Shown here: positions 58,571-64,000 of the stretch, piece by piece
How the letters are laid out: every line of letters starts with the position of its first letter
How positions within the stretch are numbered: position 1 is the stretch's first letter
Assembly (NCBI GenBank): GCA_965228905.1
Contig: CBDDII010000003.1
Location: 2,046,001-2,110,000, forward strand
DNA length: 64,000 nucleotides
Reading direction: 5' to 3'
From: CALKXV01 sp965228905
GTDB taxonomy: Bacteria > Pseudomonadota > Alphaproteobacteria > Rhodobacterales > Rhodobacteraceae
Made by a program: the position numbers and the translations under genes
Notes under the pieces: generated by a model
What the model saw: only the letters and a program-made list of their open reading frames with translations
What the model was told of the DNA's origin: nothing
Databases searched by the model: none

Positions 58571-59572
58571 ATGAAAACGCTCAGACTGCTCGACTTCGTC
58601 GAAACGCCCGCCTTCGCCCTTGTTTTTCCCGATGTCGGGCCACCCTGCATCGCCTTCTGGAACCTCCGCGCGGAAGCGGCGACGGGGCTGGCCCGTGACG
58701 ACGTGATCGGGCAGGTCCCGACCGAGGTGATGGGAACCCTGGCCGAGCCGCTGTTGTCGCGCAACTGGATCTCGCAAACGGGCGAGGTGCGCGTGGACGG
58801 GCTTGGCGTGGTCAACCTGGTCGCTCTGCCGGATGAACGCACGGTGATCGGCACGGTGTTGACCGCCGCGCAAAAGGCCGCCGACAGCGAACGTGAAATG
58901 TTCCTCGGCATGGCGATCCACGACGCCCGCGCGCCCCTGCGCAACATCAACTTCCTTTGCGAGGAACTGCTGGTCGATTTCCCCGAAACCGGGGATGGCC
59001 GCAACAAACTGGTGCGCAAGATTCGCGCGATCACCGAACGCACGCTAGCCATGTCCGACGACATCCTGACGGCGGTCCACGCCGCATCTTTGCAACAGAC
59101 ACGGGCCGTAGAGGTCGAGCTTCAGCCGCTTTGCGACATGGTTTTTGCAACGCTCGATCCAATGGGCAAGCACCGGCTGATTTCCACCCCGGCGGCATTG
59201 GAGGTTGAACGCCCCCTGTTGCAGGTCGTGCTGCGTAACCTAATCGACAATGCCATCCGTCACGGGGCAGGGGATCGCCCCCTTTCGATCGAGGTTGAGG
59301 CGTCCGATGCGAGCAATGGGCGTCTAGCGATCTCGGTCACCGACAACGGCGGCGGCATCCCCGACGAAGCCATCGCTTTTCTTGCGGGCGGCGATGTGCG
59401 CCGGGGCAGCGGTTTCGGACTTTACGGCGTGCAGCGCCTCGTCGAAACGCGCGGTGGAACGATCCTGGCACAGCGCCTGCCGGACAAGGGGGGAAGCCGG
59501 ATCACTGTGACCTTACCGGGCCGGATGGCCGAACTGGGAGAGGTGACCCAGCCTTCCTTTCGCGCCTCGTGA
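58571..59572 (+). CDS. Sensor histidine kinase (PAS-like N-terminus)
   Basis: The 333-aa cytoplasmic protein has an N-terminal PAS-like region (about 10-100), a H-box FLGMAIHDARAPLRNINFLCEEL (phosphoacceptor His ~117, unusual HDARAP spelling), N-box LRNLIDNAIRHG, G1 ISVTDNGGGIPDEA and G2 GSGFGLYGVQRLVETRGG. No response-regulator gene is adjacent. Its neighbour amtB raises the possibility of a nitrogen link, but this is only position. Confidence 0.87.
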   Translation: MKTLRLLDFVETPAFALVFPDVGPPCIAFWNLRAEAATGLARDDVIGQVPTEVMGTLAEPLLSRNWISQTGEVRVDGLGVVNLVALPDERTVIGTVLTAAQKAADSEREMFLGMAIHDARAPLRNINFLCEELLVDFPETGDGRNKLVRKIRAITERTLAMSDDILTAVHAASLQQTRAVEVELQPLCDMVFATLDPMGKHRLISTPAALEVERPLLQVVLRNLIDNAIRHGAGDRPLSIEVEASDASNGRLAISVTDNGGGIPDEAIAFLAGGDVRRGSGFGLYGVQRLVETRGGTILAQRLPDKGGSRITVTLPGRMAELGEVTQPSFRAS

Positions 59573-59623
59573 CGGAAAAGACCGGGCAGAGGTTCCGCCC
59601 GGCCTTTCTGGCTTAGACCCAGA

Positions 59624-60805
59624 TCAGGACGTGACGTCGTAGGCCCGTTCGCCGTGTTGCGACAGGTCCAGCCCGGCGACCTCCGTCTCGGCATCGACCC
59701 GCATTCCGACCATGGCACGCGCCACGACGGCGATCACCACGGTGACGACGGTGGTAAAGATCCCGACGATGGCAAGGCTGCCCAGTTGCGCGACCCAACT
59801 GCCCTGTCCGAAGGCCGCAATCATGATCGTGCCGAAGATGCCGCCCACACCGTGAACCGCAAAGACATCCAGCGTGTCGTCGATCTTCAGCGTATTGCGG
59901 ATCAGGTTCACCGCCTCCTGGCACAGCACACCGGCAACGGCACCGATCACCAATGCCTCGACCGGGCCGACAAACCCGGAGGCGGGCGTGATCGAGGCAA
60001 GCCCGGCAATCGTGCCCGTCACCAGCCCGACAAGCGAGGCTTTGCCGTATTTCACCCGCTCCCAAAGCGCCCAGGTCAGGGATGCGGTCGCGGCCGAGAT
60101 ATGGGTCACCGTCAGCGCCATCGCCGCACCGCCATCTGCGGCAAGCTGCGATCCGCCGTTGAAGCCGAACCAGCCGACCCAAAGCATCGCGGCCCCGATC
60201 ATCACGTATCCCGGATTATGCGGCGGTTTGGTCCGGTCCTGCCGCGCGCCCAGCATCACCGCAAGGATCAGTGCGGCAAGGCCTGCAGTCTGGTGAACCA
60301 CGATCCCGCCCGCGAAATCACGCGCACCGGTTTCGCCGAAGATCCCACCATCGGCCAGCATCCCGCCGCCCCAGATCCAGTGGACCACGGGCGCATAGCA
60401 CAGCAGCATCCAGGCGCCCGAGAACAACAAGACGAAGGCAAAGTTCACCCGCTCTACATAGGCGCCGACGATCAGCGCGGGCGTGATGATCGCGAAGGTC
60501 ATCTGGAAGGCAAAGAACAGAACCTCGGGCAGGGTGCCCGACAGGGTGTCGGCGGTGATCCCGATCAGGAACATCTTGCCCAACCCGCCCCAGAGGCCCG
60601 ACTCGTCTGCTCCGAACGCAATGGAATAACCAAAGGCCAGCCAAAGCACGCTCATCAGACAGGCGATGGCATAGCAATGCATGAAAACGCTGAGGACATT
60701 GCGCGAACGAACCAGCCCCCCGTAAAACAACGCCAACCCCGGCAGCGTCATGAATAGCACCAGCGCGGTGGCCACGATGATCCAGGCTGTATCGGCTCCG
60801 ACCAT
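59624..60805 (-). CDS. amtB: Ammonium transporter
   Basis: The 393-aa protein has eleven helices and Amt landmarks: DTAWIIVATALVLFMTLPGLALFYGGLVRSRNVLSVFMH, FAFQMTFAIITPALIVGAYVERVNF, DFAGGIVVHQTAGLAALILAVMLG (pore His), PHNPGYVMIGAAMLWVGWFGFNGGSQLAADGGAAMALTVTHISAATASLTW, and DVFAVHGVGGIFGTIM (second pore His). ATG 60805 follows GGAGGAGGGG. No glnK gene precedes it, though glnK-amtB pairing is common. Confidence 0.95.
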   Translation of the reverse strand: MVGADTAWIIVATALVLFMTLPGLALFYGGLVRSRNVLSVFMHCYAIACLMSVLWLAFGYSIAFGADESGLWGGLGKMFLIGITADTLSGTLPEVLFFAFQMTFAIITPALIVGAYVERVNFAFVLLFSGAWMLLCYAPVVHWIWGGGMLADGGIFGETGARDFAGGIVVHQTAGLAALILAVMLGARQDRTKPPHNPGYVMIGAAMLWVGWFGFNGGSQLAADGGAAMALTVTHISAATASLTWALWERVKYGKASLVGLVTGTIAGLASITPASGFVGPVEALVIGAVAGVLCQEAVNLIRNTLKIDDTLDVFAVHGVGGIFGTIMIAAFGQGSWVAQLGSLAIVGIFTTVVTVVIAVVARAMVGMRVDAETEVAGLDLSQHGERAYDVTS

Positions 60806-60960
60806 TTTCTGTCCCCTCCTCCAAAGTCTGGCGGGGAGGTGCCGGATAAGCCCTGCAAGGAAAAGCAGCAACTCGCCTACGAAGTGCAGTTTTCTTATGC
60901 GGTTTGCAAAATGCCTAATAAATAAGCGTCAAATGGTCGGCTTGAGTAAATGGACAGCAC

Positions 60961-61428
60961 TCAGGAAATGCCTGAAATCAGCATCCGAAGCGCATGGTCC
61001 ACCGTCGCCTGTCGCACTTCTTTCCGCCCGATGGCACCGAACTCCCGTGTTTCCACCCGTGTCGGCGCACCGTCCCGCGCCAGTGCGAAACAGACCCGGC
61101 CCTCGGGCTTGTGGTCGCTGCCACCGGGGCCGGCGATGCCGGTGACGGAAACGGCCAAGCTGGCCTGGGATCGCTGCAACGCCCCCTCGGCCATGGCCAT
61201 CGCCACCTCCTCGGACACCGCTCCATGTGCGTCGATCATCGCTGTCGGCACCCCCAGCATCTCGGTCTTGGCGGCGTTGGAATAGGTGACAAAACCCCGG
61301 TCGAAAATGTCCGACGACCCGGCGACCTCGGTGATCGCCCCGGCGATCAGCCCGCCGGTGCAGCTTTCCGCGGTGGCCACCATCACGCCCTTTGCGCGGG
61401 CCAGGTCCAGAAGGCGCGCCGCGCTCAC
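60961..61428 (-). CDS. CinA-family amidohydrolase (nicotinamide-nucleotide amidase, C-terminal domain)
   Basis: The 155-aa protein is the CinA C-terminal (PncC) domain: ATAESCTGGLIAGAITEVAGSSDIFDRGFVTYSNAAKTEMLGVP, EEVAMAMAEGALQRSQASLAVSVTGIAGPGG and PEGRVCFALA. It deamidates NMN. The start is GTG 61428, overlapping the pgpA stop (GTGA), so it is coupled to pgpA. Confidence 0.92.
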   Translation of the reverse strand: MSAARLLDLARAKGVMVATAESCTGGLIAGAITEVAGSSDIFDRGFVTYSNAAKTEMLGVPTAMIDAHGAVSEEVAMAMAEGALQRSQASLAVSVTGIAGPGGSDHKPEGRVCFALARDGAPTRVETREFGAIGRKEVRQATVDHALRMLISGIS

Positions 61429-61913
61429 AGCAGGACCAGGTGCGACAGGGCCGCAAGCGCAACGCCGCAAATCGCGGCAAACACCCCGGCCCAAACGTCA
61501 TCCAGCATCACGCCCATAGCATCGCCGCGGGCATCCGCCCGACCCACCAGCCAGGGCTTCCAGATGTCGAACAGGCGAAACAGCAGAAACGCCGCGATGA
61601 GACCGGGCCAAAGCCGGAATGGTGACAACCCCACATGGGCCGCCCCGATGGCCACAGGCATCAGCGCGATCCACTGGCCGACAACCTCGTCGATGACGAT
61701 CCAGCTTGGGTCGTGGTCCTCGCCTGCCGCCGTTTCGATCCGGGTGAAGTGAACGCCAAGGAAGAACAGCAAGGCGGCACCAATTGCCAGAAGGACCGGC
61801 CCGCCGATCCAGTTTACCACGAAGGCAGCGGGCAGGGCGGCGAGCGACCCCCAGGTGCCGGGGGCAGGGCGCAGCCAGCCCGCGCCAAGGAAGCTCAGGA
61901 ACAATCCCCTCAT
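61425..61913 (-). CDS. pgpA: Phosphatidylglycerophosphatase A
   Basis: PgpA removes phosphate from phosphatidylglycerophosphate in the inner membrane. The 162-aa protein has LSFLGAGWLRPAPGTWGSLAALP, then DHDPSWIVIDEVVGQWIALM (catalytic acidic residues), LLFRLFDIWKPWLVGRADARGDAMGVMLDDVWAGVFAA. ATG 61913 overlaps the ispF stop (ATGA). Confidence 0.95.
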   Translation of the reverse strand: MRGLFLSFLGAGWLRPAPGTWGSLAALPAAFVVNWIGGPVLLAIGAALLFFLGVHFTRIETAAGEDHDPSWIVIDEVVGQWIALMPVAIGAAHVGLSPFRLWPGLIAAFLLFRLFDIWKPWLVGRADARGDAMGVMLDDVWAGVFAAICGVALAALSHLVLL

Positions 61914-62392
61914 TTGTCGTTCACCAGCAAAGCCGTGGCCTGTGCGGCAATTCCTTCGCCGCGACCTGTAAAGCCCAGTTTTTCCGAGGTCGTCGCCTTC
62001 ACGCTGATCCGTTCCATGCCAATCCCCATGATCTCGGCCATCCTGGCCCGCATCGCATCGGCGTGGGGGCCAATTTTGGGGCGTTCGCAAATGAGCGTGC
62101 AGTCGACGTTGGAAATCGAAAATCCTTTCTCGCGAGCGCGAGCAACCGCGTGTTCCAGGAAAATCCGGCTGTCGGCACCCTTCCACTCGTCCTCGGAAGG
62201 CGGAAAATGCTGGCCGATGTCCCCATCCGCCAATGCACCATAGATCGCGTCGGTCACCGCGTGCATTGCCACATCTGCGTCCGAATGGCCCATCAGGGCC
62301 TGATCGTGCGGAATGTCCACGCCACAGAGCGTGACGAAATTTCCCGGCCCGAACCGATGCACGTCAAAACCGTTGCCAAGGCGGATGTCCAT
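61910..62392 (-). CDS. ispF: 2-C-methyl-D-erythritol 2,4-cyclodiphosphate synthase
   Basis: IspF forms the cyclic diphosphate in the MEP isoprenoid pathway. The 160-aa enzyme has GNGFDVHRFGPG (metal DxH), MGHSDADVAMHAVTDAIYGALADGDIGQHFPPSEDEWKGADS and the C-terminal ISVKATTSEKLGFTGRGEGIAAQATALL. It is the first gene of the ispF-pgpA-cinA operon. ispD, often fused or adjacent, is not in the window. Confidence 0.97.
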   Translation of the reverse strand: MDIRLGNGFDVHRFGPGNFVTLCGVDIPHDQALMGHSDADVAMHAVTDAIYGALADGDIGQHFPPSEDEWKGADSRIFLEHAVARAREKGFSISNVDCTLICERPKIGPHADAMRARMAEIMGIGMERISVKATTSEKLGFTGRGEGIAAQATALLVNDK

Positions 62393-62580
62393 GAATCCTC
62401 TCGCTCTTTTTACCCTTTCTAGGGTCTAGGCCGTGATGAGCGTGCTGACAATGGTGGCTGGATAGGCTTGTTTTGCATAAAAAATAGGCATATGCCGCTT
62501 TCCGTGGCGATCAACGTCCGGGCGCCCGTGAAAGAGGCAGGAGTGCATCCTACTTAAGGCAAGACGCACAAGGATTGAGC

Positions 62581-63582
62581 ATGGGAATCGACCTCGGTCA
62601 AATCACGTTGGACCCGCCGGTGGCTCTTGCCCCGATGGCGGGGATCACCGACCTGCCGTTTCGGCAGTTGGTCGGCTCGTTCGGGGCGGGGCTCGTGGTG
62701 TCCGAAATGGTGGCCAGCCAGGAAATGGTGCAGGCCAAGCCCGGCGTACGCGAGCGGGCCGAACTGGGCCTTGGCCGCACGGCATTTTTCCCCGGCAGCG
62801 GCGTCAGCGCCGTCCAGATCGCCGGGCGCGATGCCCATTGGATGGCCGAAGCCGCGCGGCGGCTCGAAGCGGACGGTGCAAGGCTCATCGACATCAACAT
62901 GGGTTGCCCGGCCAAGAAGGTGACGGGTGGCTTGTCCGGCTCGGCCCTTTTGAAAACACCCACCCACGCGCTTTCGCTGATCGAAGCGGTGGTGAATGCG
63001 GTCAAGGTGCCGGTCACCCTGAAAACGCGCCTTGGCTGGGACGACAATTGCCTCAATGCCCCCGATATCGCCCGCCGGGCCGAAGAGGCGGGCATTCGCA
63101 TGGTCACGATCCACGGGCGCACCCGCTGTCAGTTCTACAAGGGCCGCGCCAACTGGGCCGCGATCCGAGCGGTGAAGGATGCCGTCGGCATTCCCGTTCT
63201 GGCCAACGGCGACATTCGCACCGTCGCGGATGCCCGTGCCGCACTTGAGGCCTCGGGCGCAGACGGCGTGATGATCGGGCGCGGCATCGAAGGCGCACCC
63301 TGGCGACTGGCGGAAATCGCCCACGGCCTGGGTCATGGCCCCCGCCCGAAGGTCCCCGAAGGGGCTGATTTCGTGGCGATGGTGCGCGATCACTACGAGG
63401 CGTCGCTGTCCTTTTACGGCGAAGACCTGGGCCGCCGCGTGATCCGCAAGCACCTTGGCTGGTACATGGACCACGCCGGAACGCCCCCGGATTTGCGCAA
63501 ACGCATCCTGACCGCATCGCCCGACGCGGTGCGCGGGCTTCTGGACGATGCCCTCTGGCCCACCGAACAGGTGGCCGCATGA
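62581..63582 (+). CDS. dusB: tRNA-dihydrouridine synthase B (NifR3)
   Basis: DusB reduces uridine in tRNA with FMN. The 333-aa TIM-barrel enzyme has LAPMAGITDLPFRQLV, QIAGRDAHWMAEAARRLEADGARLIDINMGCPAKKVTGGLSGSALL (catalytic Cys in NMGCPAKKV), TIHGRTRCQFYKG, VLANGDIRT and GVMIGRGIEGAPW. ATG 62581 follows AAGGA. It overlaps ntrB by ATGA, the nifR3-ntrB-ntrC order known from Rhodobacter. Confidence 0.96.
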   Translation: MGIDLGQITLDPPVALAPMAGITDLPFRQLVGSFGAGLVVSEMVASQEMVQAKPGVRERAELGLGRTAFFPGSGVSAVQIAGRDAHWMAEAARRLEADGARLIDINMGCPAKKVTGGLSGSALLKTPTHALSLIEAVVNAVKVPVTLKTRLGWDDNCLNAPDIARRAEEAGIRMVTIHGRTRCQFYKGRANWAAIRAVKDAVGIPVLANGDIRTVADARAALEASGADGVMIGRGIEGAPWRLAEIAHGLGHGPRPKVPEGADFVAMVRDHYEASLSFYGEDLGRRVIRKHLGWYMDHAGTPPDLRKRILTASPDAVRGLLDDALWPTEQVAA

Positions 63583-64000
63583 GCGATTTCCGCCCCTACG
63601 TCTGGCAATCCCTGCCGATCCCCGCCGTCCTGTTCGACCCCTCGGACCGCATCGTCGACGTCAACCCGGCGGCCGAGGATTTCCTGAACACCTCGAAACG
63701 CCAGGTGACCGGGTCGCAGGTCTTCGACGTCTTTGCCATCGACGCCGCCGTCGACGAACAGGCCGAGCGTGTGCGCCGGGACAACACGCCCCTGTTCATG
63801 AACAACGTCGATATCGGCACCGGGCAGCGCGCGCCGATCAACTGCAACGTCCAGATGGCCCAGATTTCGGAAATGCCGGGCCATATCATGATGATCCTCG
63901 AACCGCGGGTTCTGGCCGACAGGCTGGGCCGGTCGATGTCGGTCAAATCGGCGGCGAAGTCGGCTATCGGCATGTCGGAAATGCTGGCCCATGAAATCAA
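63579..64000 (+). CDS. ntrB: Nitrogen regulation sensor kinase NtrB, N-terminal part (cut by window end)
   Basis: The first ~140 residues are present: a PAS domain (QSLPIPAVLFDPSDRIVDVNPAAEDFLNTSKRQVTG), and the start of the HisKA domain reading SEMLAHEI at the end, with the phosphoacceptor His in the LAHEIKNPL motif just beyond. NtrB phosphorylates NtrC when nitrogen is scarce. It overlaps dusB (ATGA); ntrC should follow outside the window. Confidence 0.93.
   Translation, partial: MSDFRPYVWQSLPIPAVLFDPSDRIVDVNPAAEDFLNTSKRQVTGSQVFDVFAIDAAVDEQAERVRRDNTPLFMNNVDIGTGQRAPINCNVQMAQISEMPGHIMMILEPRVLADRLGRSMSVKSAAKSAIGMSEMLAHEI

Noticed and set aside
59654..60757. Plus-strand frame antisense to amtB
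   Set aside because: Amt signatures on the minus strand are unambiguous; the antisense product is Arg/His/Gln-rich and featureless.
60806..60960. Sigma-54 promoter upstream of amtB
   Set aside because: I looked for GG-N10-GC with the TGGCAC/TTGCA context on the minus strand and found only mis-spaced partial matches.

Overview
The window is a gene-dense, high-GC chromosomal segment from an alphaproteobacterium, almost certainly a member of the Rhodobacteraceae (Roseobacter group). The evidence is the PhyR-NepR-EcfG general stress module, a dusB(nifR3)-ntrB operon start, an NDUFA12 - MlaD - DUF2155 - aat - accC - accB cluster, several TRAP/ABC uptake systems, and GC-rich intergenic palindromes. 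There is no rRNA, CRISPR array, insertion sequence or prophage. One tRNA gene, tRNA-Leu(GAG), is present.

Layout. 1-5.5 kb: the 3' end of ppdK, a cell-wall hydrolase, glmM, an exported protein, an EamA exporter and a tandem pair of Lin0512-family genes. 5.5-13.3 kb: a large RTX/CARDB protein, ilvC divergent from two overlapping Lrp/AsnC regulators and a class V aminotransferase, a UbiH-like monooxygenase and a HAD nucleotidase. 13.3-22.3 kb: a GntR regulator overlapping a GT2 glycosyltransferase tail-to-tail, carA, a GatB/YqeY protein, DUF2244, a protein built of acidic and basic low-complexity repeats, ctaD, lipB and tRNA-Leu. 22.4-31.4 kb: an ankyrin protein, a TRAP transporter, and a plus-strand operon of dipeptidase, unknown protein, DUF3726 and Ldh-family reductase. 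31.4-38.3 kb: DUF1801, a sulfotransferase remnant, a hemerythrin-like protein, phyR/nepR/ecfG, a FAD-linked oxidase and clpP-clpX. 38.3-42.7 kb: the NADH-dehydrogenase-accessory/mlaD/aat/accCB cluster.

42.8-57.1 kb is a reductive pyrimidine catabolism locus. PreT and PreA reduce uracil/thymine, dihydropyrimidinase (HydA) opens the ring, and an M20 amidohydrolase of the beta-ureidopropionase type removes the carbamoyl group. A NitT/TauT-type ABC transporter with a ThiY/NMT1-like binding protein probably imports the substrate. A RutR-like TetR repressor sits in the middle, apparently started by a CTG codon. A good match to the RutR operator lies in the divergent promoter beside it and a weaker one lies upstream of preT. 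Genes not expected from the known pathway are interleaved: a methyltransferase, a coiled-coil membrane protein, a class II aldolase, DUF4240 and a tandem-GNAT protein. Between the GNAT gene and the first permease gene is an array of four consecutive hairpins with unrelated stems and near-identical five-base loops. This is the most unusual non-coding structure I found.

57.1-64 kb: a shortened family-5 binding protein, a histidine kinase, amtB without an adjacent glnK, the cinA-pgpA-ispF operon, then dusB and the start of ntrB, cut by the window end.

All product names come from reading motifs and overall resemblance in the translated sequence. No database search was run. Start sites were chosen by reading frame, ribosome-binding sequences and overlaps with the preceding gene.
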